Below, piece after piece: positions 1 through 11,604 of a stretch of 64,000 nt of DNA. The position numbers and the translations under genes are program-made. A model generated the notes under the pieces. The model saw only the letters and a list, made by a program, of their open reading frames with translations. It was not told the origin of the DNA and searched no databases. Each line of letters begins with the position of its first letter. The stretch's first letter is position 1. The stretch is from Sipunculus nudus (Eukaryota > Annelida > Sipuncula > Golfingiida > Sipunculidae), in NCBI GenBank assembly GCA_026874595.1, contig CM049306.1, positions 57,914,019 to 57,978,018 on the forward strand. Reading direction: 5' to 3'.

Positions 1-925
1 ATGCTTAAAAAAAATAGGATTATATATAAACTTAAATGCATTATTCCCTTGAAAGTGAAATAAAGGTATTAGTCCATTCTGTCCACTTGCCTGTCCATCT
101 GTAAATTTTCATATGCATCACAGTATCTCAAAATTTTACTGTTTTTCTTCATGACAGTTTTGTCAGAGTATTGGTTTGCAATCATATATTTAGAACTTTA
201 CTATAACAAAGTAGGAGGGCACCGTTCCTCTTAGCTTTTCATATTCTTATATAAATGAAAAACATTACAATAGAATATTTCTACATCCACCTCCGTGCTG
301 CCCTCACTTTTCCCTTCTCAGAACCCCATCCCAAAGTCAGCCTCAGTAAGCAAGAACAAGATGAATCAGATATATTCATACTTTAATATTTTTTATAACT
401 ATACGTCCATAGGTACCTATGTACATGCCAGAAATTATGTCAATATTGTGTAATATGTAGACATAGTGTGCATCACAATAATGTACCTTGTCAAGACTAA
501 AGAGATATTGTGTCATACAGTCACAAATTCATAAATCACTTCATCAGCAAAGTTAATCATAACATCATATCTGTCAAATTGAAAGCTTGCAGACTACCAT
601 ACACTTTAGATCCTTTAACAAATAGCCTTATCATCATTCTACTACTGCTTATTACTGCTGTCATTGCATTCATATTTGCTCAAATATATCACAATTTTCA
701 ACCCCTCCTAAATAAATAAAAAATAAACCACTATATTTGACTCTATTAATCCATCAGTCAGGTAATTTCATTTATCATTTACTCACATATTACATTACAT
801 TCCTTAAAATAGCCCAACATGTCCATGATATTCATAAGCTTTATCGACTCGATATAGTATCACAGTGGAGAAACATTTATAGTACAATCACGATCAGCTG
901 AGCGCCGTGACCCATGGGTCCCTTG
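1..925. repeat. Interspersed repeat, family F, cut by window edge and interrupted
   Basis: Positions 1-275 match 43,660-43,950 closely (shared stretches such as GCATTATTCCCTTGAAAGTG). The shared terminus GCGCCGTGACCCATGGGTCC occurs here at about 902-921 and again near 43,978-43,997. Between about 276 and 890 this copy has some 600 bp absent from the other copy, so it looks interrupted. The same family, with a GGCCCATGGGTCATGACGCT-type end, recurs at 25,949, 29,727 and 57,749. A 69-residue open frame inside (510-719) has no recognisable domain and is not called as a gene. Confidence 0.7.
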
Positions 926-2061
926 TATTGTATATTATTAAGGGCTAAGATGTAAGAGAAAAGGCTATATAGGATACAATTAACGTACACTTTACATGTA
1001 TCCATTGTTGATAAAGGAGTCCAGAGCAGTAGGCACTAATTCTATGGTCGCACACAGTTGTTTTATGTGTAGGCAAGGATTCTATAGTTAGACCAAGAGC
1101 TTACCCCAGTGATAAACACATAAAAAATGGGCTTCCCCCAATGATCAACACAAAAAATGATAAAACTCCCGAATATCTATATGAAAATGATAACTACATT
1201 TGGAGATTTTGTGCTGTGAAAAAAAAACAAACTTGCTTACAAACAGTAAGTGACCCTATAAATTATAATCATTTCTGTAAGCTGTGACTGAGTGATGACA
1301 ATTTTTTTATAAAAGAGTGACTGATGCATGTGATGTCACTTGGGGGGGGTGGAGAGAGGGGTGTGATGTCGATCTGAGCTAGTGCAATTTAATCGGACAC
1401 TATTATTAGGCCCAGCTATATATAGTGTGATATAGCCATATAGTTAAGAGTTTGTACAATATAAGCCATGGTATATGCAACAGATCCATTGCATCTTCTC
1501 TGACTGCCTAATTACTGCCTAAAAACAAGACGCAGGATTACACCATTTTTGTCTTTCATTGGTTTCAGTAGCAACTAAAATTAACCTTGGATCACCATTT
1601 TTAAACATTTACTGATCTTTAAACCAGAGGCATATCAATGAGTTTAGTAGGGACAGAAAAGGAAATTTGTATGGGCAATTAATACCTCACTGGGAGCATG
1701 GCTGACTAAAGTGGGTGACTGAGAGCCAGAATTAGCTATATTTTGTTTAAATGGGCCCACTTTGGAAGAGTGATGCACTGGCACTGGGTAATAGTAACAC
1801 CTGCTGACACCTTTTACAAGGGCATTGGATAGTGTGTAGTCTCTGGCTTATATATTGCAGCGCCTTATAATATTGAGTCCTGTTAAAACATGCTAGACCA
1901 GAGCCTGTCATCCTCCCAGCTCCCTCTCTATTATGAAATTAAGCATACTGGTAAAAAAGTTTGAATGGAGCGGTTGGACTATCCCAGAAAACCACCGAAA
2001 ATTATTGAACAAAAAAAAATTGAAATGACTGTCCTGACTATGTAATTGTTTTGACAGGTAA
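926..2061. other. Non-coding upstream region of the ASB-type gene
   Basis: AT-rich sequence with no domain-bearing open frame. A short G run lies near 1341. No promoter element can be called with confidence. An in-frame stop at 2059-2061 bounds the first coding exon on its 5' side, and an AG at 2079-2080 could be the acceptor of an unseen 5' non-coding exon. Confidence 0.4.
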
Positions 2062-2178
2062 ATATCAAAATTTTACATAGATACCAGCTCATCTAAAGTG
2101 TTATATAAATCAATTCTACAGAGATGCAGGCACGTGAAAAGTGTTATTGGTTTTTACAGAAATACATCATGTGCAGGG

Positions 2179-2403
2179 ATGTCTGTCAACTTCAGGAGCA
2201 GTGCATTGGTCAAGATTCATGAGAAAATCAGTCCTGCAGCTTACCATCTCTTCATAGCACTCAAAACAGGCAGCACTGATGTCCTGAGTAAAGCTCTGAG
2301 GGAATACCCTGGCCAGTTAGATGTCAGAGATGAACATGGCAGCACTTTGCTTGGGAAAGCTTCAGCAGAGGGCAAGCTGGATCTGGTCAAACTACTGATT
2401 GAG
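2179..2403 (+). CDS. ASB-type gene exon 1 (ankyrin units 1-2)
   Basis: Residues 1-75, from MSVNF to KLLIE. The donor is GAG/GTGGGG in phase 0. The frame is open back to a stop at 2059, but 2179 is its first ATG. It holds the first ankyrin unit and most of the second. Confidence 0.85.
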
Positions 2404-5400
2404 GTGGGGACATGTAAAAGTATTTTTATGTCAGCACTGACCAGAGCTTGATGCTGTGCGTTTGGTATATATCTAGGATAAATTTTTTTGTACAAATTAA
2501 AAATAATTTGGCTGATAATGTACAGTATAGTTGTAGTATCATGATTAAAACTTTATGAATGATTCATTGAGAACAAGGATGTGTACCATATGTAGTTCTA
2601 AGTAGAACTTTTAATCAAGAGGATAGAAATGCAATATGGCTTTCTAAAAAAATGGTGTGATTTGTGATGTGATACCTACTGGTACCCCCATCATGTGATG
2701 TTGACTGAATATTCAATATTATTCATTTCTGAAAAAGTTTTAAATTTTGCTCAAAAATAGGTTTGTAAGGTTTAATATTGGTCTTTTACATAGCTGCAGG
2801 GGGCATGAAGAAGGGAGTTAAACATGGATCTTTTGTCCTTATTCTGAACAGGACGGAGCTGAAGTAAACACACCTGACTTGTATGGCCAGAATCCTCTGC
2901 AGTATGCATCAGAATACAGCTACACGGACATTATGAAGGAGCTGATATCAGCAGGTTGGTATATTACTTAAAGACCCCACAAAGTCTTTTAAAAAGCATA
3001 AGGATTCAAAACTTGAGTACTTTAAGGGCATTATTCAAGTTCAGAATTTGTGTTATTACAAGTTATGGCCTCTGGTTATAGGACTTTTTGGACTGTACAT
3101 AAAAGTTGCATGACAAGTCACTGGAGGTCCATGAAGGTCATTGACAATCATAAGAAGAAAATATGTTTGGACAGACTACGCTCCCAAGGCAGCTGAAATC
3201 TTGCGCTTCTAAAGAAGCTACTGATTTCCCCGCTGCCTGCTTTGACTGTTAATGATGCACTTAAACACCAGGTGGTGCACATGGGTCTGTCTGCTGAAAA
3301 AACTGCTGATGTCACGGTGACAACAGCCAACCAAATACCAGTCAACAAACACTTGACAGGCATCAGGCTCCGCCCAGAAACCACGTGTGGGGCAATTCTC
3401 TCTGAGCCTGTGACCTGTTCAAACGGTTGCCGGGGTGATGAGCTGTCACTCAAAATGAAATGAACAACATTGGCTTTGTGTATTCCTCGCTTGCCTGGTA
3501 AACCATTTTGTCTTCAGCACAGGGTCTCAATTGATTGGACCAAAATACAGTGCTCCCCTCTCGTGTAGAGATACAGGATACAAGGTCATAACAAACAGCG
3601 CTTACGATATAGGTATAGTTGGCCTATGGGTAAAGCGCTGTGTAAAGGGCATAGGACAGACAGGTCTTTTTATCCAACACATAATGGTCATTGATAGTCA
3701 CTGAAAATTAAAATTGTATTTAAATCAGGGGAAATTATTTTTTATTATGGGTGACATATATTTTGCTTTTTTTCACCAGGTTTTGCCATGATCTTGTCAG
3801 TCAGTAACAAGATGCCAAAAATATATGAAACTGAGGATGCATGTGCAGGGTGTGAATTTCAGAGGGTGCACAGGTGCACGTTCACATGTACATTTTGTTT
3901 TGTGCAGGTAGAAATTGTACTGAGGGTGCACTCTGTGCATGTATTATAAACCAATGTATTTTTTTTAATGTATCTTATTTTTTTACTATTCATTATCATC
4001 ACAATCATAAATTAGAATTTCTGTTCTCTGTGCAACAGAAACTCCTAAACAAGCAAATTTTCTCACTAGTATTACAAGGTGTATGTTGAAATCTTTAGGT
4101 GCAATGTGCATGTAGGTTTTGTTTCAAGGGTGCACCTGGAGCATGTAAATTTTTTAGCCTAATTCGTACCTTGATGTGTCATGGGTTGTCACATCAGTGA
4201 TCATTCTGGATATTTTTCTTTGAGCTTGTTTGCACCATATACAGAACCATTTCATTTAACAAAATTACACATTTATGCACACCTTTACCCGTAATTTTGC
4301 CTTTTCATAATTTTGAAGACATTTTGTGTGCTGACAATGTTTTACTCATTTTCGTAAAAAATTACATGACACCAATCATTACTTTCTGGTGGATATTGTC
4401 ACTCAGGTGCTGACGTTGACTGGGTGGACACTGGAGGACTCACGGCATTACATATCGTGGCCTGTAAAGGTAAAGCTGACTCAGCAGAAATACTCATCGA
4501 GGCTGGCTGTACTGTGGACGCACAAGACATGTAAGTCAAGCTAACATCTAGCAGCACTGTCTGACATGTAATATCTATCATCTGCTTTTAAATTGACAGA
4601 CAAATTTCATGATCATAAAAAACTGGTCACTGTCTCACCTTGGAAGCTGTGCGAGCTTATGTAAAATGTTAACTTAAGATATGCTTTATTTAAGGTAAAC
4701 TGGGAATTTCTTCACTGGTAGAATTGTGAACTTAAAATTCATCATCTATGTATATTTTAGCAATGTTTTCTGCTAAAACTGATCAGTTAAAGGGACATAA
4801 TCAGGAGCAGTATCATGCCTATTCTTTCACACTTTTAGTTCAGTTTTGCTTGATACAAAAGTTTCCCAGCAAAACCATCCCAGCACACAGTCTCTGTACC
4901 TTGCATACCGCTGTTTAAGACCTTTTTATTGCTCTGCATTTTGGTACACAGTCCATGTCTGTCTGTTTACCATGGCAGGGCTGCATGACTGGAGGTCCAA
5001 TTGTGAGCTGCAAGACAATGTTTCAGCCAGTGGGAACATGAATTACATTTTTTTTGGCAAAGTCAGGGCATCTCCTGATTGACATTGTGTTGTGGTCAGG
5101 CGATACAAGTGCTTTGTTTATGTTAGCGATAAAGTTGTGCAGAATTTATACATACCGGTATATGACATATCACATGCTACAGAACCTGGTCATATCGGCC
5201 TAATGAAGCTTAGTTACGTCATATATGATGGTTACAGGCAGAAAAAATAGATTTCCTGCTTAAAATGGTCTGTTATTTTGGAACAGCATATTCAAGTTTT
5301 TAAAAAACTATTATTTGTCACAAATGTTGCACAAGGTCAATTGTGCTGTTTCTGAAAACATAGGAACAAATTCGTTGCACTATGAAATATGAAGAAATTT

Positions 5401-8400
5401 TCACAGCCCAAATGATTTTGTCGTTTTCATTCTTTTTAAGACACAGACACAGTCTGTGGTGTAAGACACTGTTATGGATACAGTCTGTGGTCTAAGACAC
5501 TGTTATGGACACAGTCTGTGGTCTAAGACACTGTTATGGACACAGTCTGTGGTGTAAGACACTGTCATGGACACAGTCTGTGGTGTAAGACACTGTTATG
5601 GACACAGTCTGTGGTCTAAGACACTGTTATGGACACAGTCTGTGGTCTTAGACACTGTTATGGACACAGTCTGTGGTCTAAGACACTGTTATGGACACAG
5701 TCTGTGGTCTAAGACACTGTTATGGACACAGTCTGTGGTGTAAGACACTGTCATGGACACAGTCTGTGGTCTAAGACACTGTTATGGACACAGTCTGTGG
5801 TCTAAGACACTGTTATGGACACAGTCTTTGGTCTAAGACATTGTCTTGGACACAGTCTTAGGTCTAAGACATTGACTTGGACACAGTCTGTGGTCTAAGA
5901 CACTGTCATGGGACTGCATGTTTCAGACACAAACAAACATCTTGTGTTACAGAAATGATGTATCCAGCTTACACTGTGCTGTGGGCAACAATCATCTAGA
6001 AGTTGTACAGCAGCTGTTGGATGCTGGGGCTGATGTTAACATCACAGAGAAGACTGAGAGAACACCGCTGCATCTAGCGGCTGAGCTCGGTAACAACAAG
6101 GTCATAGAGCTGATGCTGAAATACAAGACCATTAAGCTCAACATGATGGACAATTTTGGTAATTTTTGTCTCTGTATGTTATTATTTATATATGTAATAC
6201 CATAACTCATATATGACATGGAAAACAATATGTTGTAACTTTTCAGTAATTGTGGTAAATGTTTCAGGATAATCTTTGGATATTAGGTATTCATTGTTTC
6301 ATTTTATTTTTAATATTGCAAATACAAACACTCTGGGACCACAGGGTTTCTGAAAGCAAAGAAAGCTCTCCAGGGGGGTTTGACTAATAACTGAAAAGGA
6401 CTGAAAAACACCTAAAAGCACCAAAATTATCACATTATTCTGCTTTCAATCGGTCCTAAATAGTAAGTTTGATTCAATCTTGTACAAATTAGCTTGCAAA
6501 AATGTGCAATCTTAGATTGTCAATATAACTGAAATACTGATAACTGTGATCTGGCTTGTGGTGATTTGGTATGTAAAGTGGCCACCAGGTGTCAGCAGTG
6601 CATAATAGTTACATATGATATGGTGGTGGCAGTTGGCAGATTATTTTGACAATTACATAAATATTTATACCAAATTAAACAAAATATCTACTTTAAGACC
6701 ATTTATAAGTAGAAATAGGTGAGAATATCAAGTGTTTTTGGGTGCTTTTTGGTGCTTTTTGGTCCTTCTGGGTTGTTAGTCTGACCTTCTCCATAGTCTC
6801 CACATTGTGCTACATGAAATTTTTGATTTTATAAAGATAAACAAATTGATTTTATTTATACATTTTGACTTTAAAGCAAGCTTTCTTGGCAGTTAAGGGT
6901 TCTAAATATGATAGTGTAAAGATACACATGAATTTTAAATAGAATTTTTCTATTGCTGACAGTTAACATATTTTATTTTTTTTCATGTATTTTTAGTCAT
7001 TTAATGTAAGATTGCAAGTTTTGTAACATACTGGTAAATCAGCCAATCAGTATTGTGAGAATGTTTTATTCATTCCAATCACAATTTTTTTGTAAGATTT
7101 GCTTTATTTTCAGGCTTGACACCACTGAGTATAGCTGTGATACATAACTGCACAGAGACAGCAAAACTTCTGATAAAAGCTGGTGCCAAAATTAACATTG
7201 CTGATGCTCGTCACAACTTACCAATACACTACACAGCGAGGAACGGAAACCTTGGACTGACACAGCAGCTCCTAGACTTAAGTGAGTCCTTGGCACTCTG
7301 CATGATACATCAGTTTGTATAAGGCCAAAAAAAAAAATAAAAAGAATGGTTCTCAGGCAACACCCATGTCAATTTTACACCCCCACATCAAAAATTTTTG
7401 TTTTGTTTTTCAATGAAAACTTACCAATTTTGAGCTCCAGCCGCTCAGACATTTCTTTTATGAAAATAAACTCATACAATTTTGATAAAAAATTCCTTTG
7501 GTATGTAGTGCTTTTACTTGTTTAGCAAAATAAATCTGTTATTATCATGCTTTTCCCTTGTCATATGACATTTTCAACGAAACCTACAAAAAAATAAAAA
7601 ATAAAAAAAAAGCCAGCCTGCATTGATTTCTGAAAAAAGTGCCTGAGAACCAAACTTTGTTTTAAAACTGTGGATTCTGAAAATTTCTTGGGCTTTTGAT
7701 TAAATCCTGTATTATGTTGTTATTAATATTGAGATTTTGTGAGACATCAAATCCTTAATAAATTAGAAATTGAAAAAAATATGATTAAATGAATTGAAAA
7801 AAAAAAAGCCTGCTAAAGGATTCATTATATTCAGCTTTTTTCATGATTGTTGTGGGGATGTCAGCTTGTTTTGCAGCGTCCTCACCTATATTCAGTTTGA
7901 CATCTGGACAAAAGTGAGAAATACTAGTTCATTTCTAAATTGACTAAGACTTATGAAATAAAATTGGATAAAACATATGTTTATACCTGTATTTCAGGGA
8001 GTCCAGTCAATGTGCTGAACAAATATTTTGAGAGTCCTTTACATCTAGCTGTGAGAATGGGTCATGTGGACATGGTCAGATTGCTTGTAGACAATGGTTA
8101 GTCTCATTGGTTTAAATTAACCATGTACATAGGAACTAGTGGTAGGAATTGGGTTTTAAAATCATAATCTATGATTGAAAAAAAAAAACGACTGATGATC
8201 AATTATTAATCAATTATTTTATGTACTTTCTAAATAACAGTGAAATCTGCTGTATACTAACTAGAACTTGACATATTCAACCCCAGTTAATAGTGTCACA
8301 TGTATATCAGTATTCATAATGAAACATCAATCCACCTTCACCTAACGTTGACTTGCTGTTGGATTATTGTTGGCTGCACAAGGTTTTGTTTTGATGCTGT

Positions 8401-9340
8401 TTGTTACTTTGTGTTCGTATATCGCTGACAGGTTCTTTAGATTCTTTGCATGTACACACATAATAATTATAATGTTTATGTTTATAATCGATTATGCAAA
8501 ATTGCAGTCAATTTAATCAATTTAAAAAGAAAACGACCAATATAGATTTAATGGATTAATTTGCACACCACTAAAGGAACCTCTTTTGTAACAATCAGCT
8601 ATTCAAAATTTATGTACACAAATTAAATAATATATTACTTTATTTATCATCATTATTTAATGCTATGAATATGAAAGAAACCAATATTCATGACTGTATT
8701 GTGTGTATAAGTAAAACACTGGAGGAAACTGTACTTTACAGGGTGTGATGTGAACCTGTGTGAGCCGTTAGGGAACGTGGCGGCGATTCACGTGGCCGTC
8801 AATGTCTACAATGATCCTCAGCACTTTCGGCAGGTGCTTGACCAGCTCGTTAGAGGTGGCTGCTTGCTGAGTTCACGTGCCTTCAGTTCACTCGAGTCTC
8901 CATTGTACAGAGCTGTGGAACTTCAAAAAGCAGGGATGGCTAAAGCTTTGTTAGAACATGGTTCTGACGTTAACGTTGAGTGTCCCTTTGATGTAACAGT
9001 TCTTCACAAAGCATGTCAGAAAGATTTGTTGGAGGTTGTTGATCTCTTGATTCATTGCGGGATTGACTGGAGTAGAGAATCATGGCTCGATCGGGACATA
9101 CATCAGTCAGGAATAAATCCAAAGTTACTGCATGACCATGAGAGGAATATCCCAAGTGCGCTGATTGGTAAGGTGGAACTGTTCTTTGAAATAATGGAGG
9201 CTCGGTGTAATCCACTGACTTTGATGCAAATATGCAGAGTTGTCATTAGAAATCTTCTGCAAGATCGACTCTTGCTGAGCCTTAAGAAACTGTCACTGCC
9301 AAAGAGTATTGAGAATTTCATCATGCTTCAGGAACTTTGA
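2179..9340 (+). CDS. Ankyrin repeat and SOCS box (ASB-type) protein, seven exons, 507 aa
   Basis: Joined exons: 2179-2403, 2852-2954, 4407-4530, 5953-6158, 7114-7281, 7998-8096, 8742-9340 (1524 nt including the stop). All introns are GT-AG and all phases agree (0,1,2,1,1,1). The protein has about 12 ankyrin units, with repeated TPLH, LLI.AGA.VN and similar motifs, over residues ~10-400. The C terminus, about residues 465-507, is a SOCS box: a BC box centred on PLTLMQICRVVIR (Elongin B/C binding) followed by a Cullin-5 box around LSLPKSIENFI. ASB proteins are substrate receptors of Cullin-RING (ECS) E3 ubiquitin ligases; the ankyrin stack binds the target. The length is near that of ASB3-like members, but I do not assign an orthologue. 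The start is the first in-frame ATG of the exon; an upstream coding exon cannot be excluded. Confidence 0.9.
2852..2954 (+). CDS. ASB-type gene exon 2
   Basis: The acceptor is CTGAACAG/GAC and the donor CAG/GTTGGT, phase 0 in and 1 out. It encodes DGAEVNTPD to ELISAG, completing unit 2 and starting unit 3. Confidence 0.88.
4407..4530 (+). CDS. ASB-type gene exon 3
   Basis: The acceptor is ACTCAG/GTG and the donor AT/GTAAGT, phase 1 in and 2 out. It encodes GADVDWVD, then a clear ankyrin helix pair (LTALHIVACKGKADSAEILI). Confidence 0.9.
5449..5913. repeat. 31-bp minisatellite, 15 tandem copies
   Basis: The unit reads approximately ACAGTCTGTGGTCTAAGACA followed by CTGTTATGGAC. Copies 1-12 differ at few positions (GGTGTAAG versus GGTCTAAG versus GGTCTTAG; GTTATGG versus GTCATGG) and the last copies are more diverged. 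It ends about 40 bp before the exon 4 acceptor. Confidence 0.95.
5953..6158 (+). CDS. ASB-type gene exon 4 (ankyrin units 5-6)
   Basis: The acceptor is TTACAG/AAA and the donor TTTG/GTAATT, phase 2 in and 1 out. It encodes two well-formed ankyrin units (VSSLHCAVGNNHLEVVQQLL and TPLHLAAELGNNKVIELML). The 31-bp minisatellite is immediately upstream in the intron. Confidence 0.93.
6356..6805. repeat. Degenerate inverted-repeat element in ASB intron 4
   Basis: The left arm near 6356-6425 (GGTTTGACTAATAACTGAAA, then AAAAGCACCA) is an imperfect inverted match to the right arm near 6735-6800 (GGTGCTTTTTGGTCC, then GTTAGTCTGACC). This resembles an old foldback or terminal-inverted-repeat element of about 450 bp. 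There is no coding content. Confidence 0.5.
7114..7281 (+). CDS. ASB-type gene exon 5 (ankyrin units 7-8)
   Basis: The acceptor is TTTTCAG/GCT and the donor TTAA/GTGAGT, phase 1 in and 1 out. It encodes LTPLSIAVIHNCTETAKLLI, then NLPIHYTARNGNLGLTQQLL. Confidence 0.93.
7347..7651. repeat. Element E: 305-bp non-autonomous element with perfect 12-bp inverted ends
   Basis: The ends are GGTTCTCAGGCA and TGCCTGAGAACC, exact reverse complements. The interior is AT-rich and non-coding. A second, inverted copy of the same element is found split between 11,605-11,672 and ~15,430-15,618. Confidence 0.75.
7998..8096 (+). CDS. ASB-type gene exon 6 (ankyrin unit 9)
   Basis: The acceptor is ATTTCAG/GGA and the donor AATG/GTTAGT, phase 1 in and 1 out; 99 nt. 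It encodes SPLHLAVRMGHVDMVRLLVD, a typical ankyrin unit. Confidence 0.92.
8742..9340 (+). CDS. ASB-type gene exon 7 (ankyrin units 10-12 and SOCS box)
   Basis: The acceptor is TTTACAG/GGT, phase 1 in, ending at a TGA at 9338-9340. It carries the last ankyrin units (VTVLHKACQKDLLEVVDLLI is the last clear one), a linker, and a SOCS box in the final ~43 residues. The box has the conserved Leu-Cys-Arg-like core (LMQICRVVIR) and the LP motif of the Cullin-5 box. Confidence 0.93.
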
Positions 9341-9431
9341 AGGAACTTTTGTAATCACAGAATTTCTTAAGATATGAAAGATATTGTGATATTGGTGATG
9401 AATATTGGGATATGGTACAATATCTTTATGC

Positions 9432-9607
9432 AGTAAAACCTCACCTAGCGACCATCTCTGTTTAATGACCACCTCAAAATTATGTCTACTTTTTCATGGT
9501 TCTGATTCTTTTTTGTTCTTTATAAAAGACCTTGCTTAAACAACCACCTAAAAGTATGACCACTTTATCAAGGTTCCATTTTTGATTTTAATTCAAGGTT
9601 TTACATG
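9432..9607. repeat. Decayed CAGTAAAACCT-type MITE
   Basis: It begins CAGTAAAACCTC and ends with an imperfect inverted counterpart (AAGGTTTTACATG). It resembles the CAGTAGAACCT elements at 21,150, 55,440 and 55,819, and lies in the presumed 3' UTR or downstream flank of the ASB-type gene. Confidence 0.45.
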
Positions 9608-9777
9608 ATAAAAAATTCCAAGTGAATGTTTCTCCTTTCTCTCATAAAATTTATTTCTGAACCCTAGGTAAAACTCAAGTTGTTTCCTATATGTTTCTAA
9701 AAGAAGCAGCATCACTGAAAAAGCCCCTTTTATTGGTTAAATTATTTAGCAATTGTCCATGAATCTTGTATTTCACA

Positions 9778-9783
9778 AATAAA
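9778..9783 (+). promoter_or_regulatory. Candidate polyadenylation signal of the ASB-type gene
   Basis: AATAAA, about 440 bp after the stop codon. The hexamer is common in AT-rich DNA, so this is only a plausible candidate. Confidence 0.3.
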
Positions 9784-9861
9784 ATATCACTTTACAGACC
9801 TTTAATTGTGTTAAGAGACTATGAAGTGTTTGAAATTGTTTTCCATTGTAAGATCAGATGA

Positions 9862-10289
9862 CAGGGCTTGACATTAAAGGTTAACCACTAGCCAAGGGCA
9901 AGTGACTAGTTCCAGAATATTGTGTTAGGGCAACCGAAACTAGGCTCCCACTTGCCACACTTGGCAAGTGGGTATCACATAAATCCTTACACAAAGATCT
10001 GAATTAAACTTAACTTAAATTAGCCAGTTTCTTTCTTGGAGAAATGAAACCAAATGTTTGAAATACCTGATATTTAAAATTTCCTGTATGTCTGTCTGTG
10101 CAAATGCTAAAGAGATATTATTGACGAAAAAACACATGAACCTTTCAATTGTTGCAAAATAATCATGTGGCATACACTTGTTGCAGAAAACACGGATTTT
10201 TGTAAGACTAAAAATTCATGCAAGGCAAATAAAAGGTTTTTGCCTTACTGGGCGAGTACCGGTACTTTCCAGTGTATAGTCAAGCCCTG
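9862..10289. repeat. 428-bp hAT-like non-autonomous element
   Basis: Perfect 11-bp inverted ends, CAGGGCTTGAC and GTCAAGCCCTG, bound a non-coding body. CAGGG-type ends are typical of hAT elements. I did not find an exact 8-bp target-site duplication (flanks TCAGATGA and GATGGGGC), so the superfamily is tentative. Confidence 0.6.
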
Positions 10290-11604
10290 GATGGGGCCAT
10301 TGTATCGAAACAATGTTTGGTGAAACGGCCATCATCTGATCATTACAGCTATGATGAGCATGATTCTCTTAGTTCATACAGCTAGATGTGAATGAGTTTA
10401 AGTGTTCCATTTTTATAACTGCACAACAGTGAGAGAATGAAGCAATTTGCTTGTGCTACTTGACCAGTGTTTAGTTTTCAGATAACTGCATCATATGATG
10501 TGTGGATTGAAGAAGTTTACTGAAGAAGTATTTTTTTACCACCCTCTTTTCATTATCCCAACAACCAACATCCAGTTAAATGATTCCAGCATAGTGTATA
10601 CAGACTTAAGAACATGCCAATCTTGTTGCCATACCTGGTCAATCAGGGATTTCAAATATACTGGTATTTATAGTGCAGCTGCTGTTAATGAGAGAGAACT
10701 TTAGAAATGTAATGATACTCAGAATGATGCAAGGTTAGATTAATGTATGAATTAATCATTACCTTGAATCATATTTAAAAGTTGTACAACATAAATATGA
10801 TTTTGCTTAATGCCATGAGGTTGGTGATGGGGAGGGACTTGTACTCTATATCATGAAGGTTTGAGAGATTATCACAAGGGGGGGGGGGGGAGGGTTAAGA
10901 CAGGAACACCCATCCATTCTATCAAGGTATTTTGAGTATATTTGTGATACAAAAGTTAACCTGAGGTCTGACTACCACACCCTCTGGTGTTGCATCATCA
11001 AAGCATACATGTTTACTAAGGTTGCACAACTGACTTTGCTAGGACGGCAAAGTGATTGTTGTTTTTGAGATTTCTTTTTAAGTGATAACATAACCTTCAG
11101 GTTACTGTGAAGCTAAGAAACTTTTGTGCATGGTTAAATATGTAATAAGACAGTTTTAACACAAAACCTTAAATTATCTCATTTTTGCAAGATGTTCAGT
11201 TTTGAATGGTTAAAAGTCAGTGAATCAAATTGACCATTAAGAGTGATATTAATTGTAGTCTTACTTACAATTGCTATTTAAAGTGAATTCAACTCCACAA
11301 GATGTGATTTATATTTGTATGTCAGCAGATCATCCTGTCTTCTTTGTCTGTAGTAATATAGATTTTTTTTTTCACGGTAGATTTGTGGCGCTTATCAAGA
11401 CTAAATAGGATGTGTATTTCAGGAAATGTTTCTCATTGACGATTACACTACAGATATTTGACTATAAACTTATACCATCATATTCAGATATGATTCCCAG
11501 GAAGAATCTGTAGGATATATAGGTTAACAGTTTGTGATATGTTTCATGTGTTTTATTGGTGCAAAGGGAGAAGGCTGTCAGTGTTAAGGCCTAAAAAAGG
11601 GTAT
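10290..11604. other. Intergenic sequence without recognisable genes
   Basis: AT-rich, with a run of about 12 G near 10,880. The frame at 10,495-10,704 has no motif and is not called. Confidence 0.4.

Noticed and set aside
2098-2178. Extending the ASB-type protein upstream of 2179
   Set aside because: The frame is open to 2062, but no ATG is present before 2179 and the extra residues show no ankyrin pattern.
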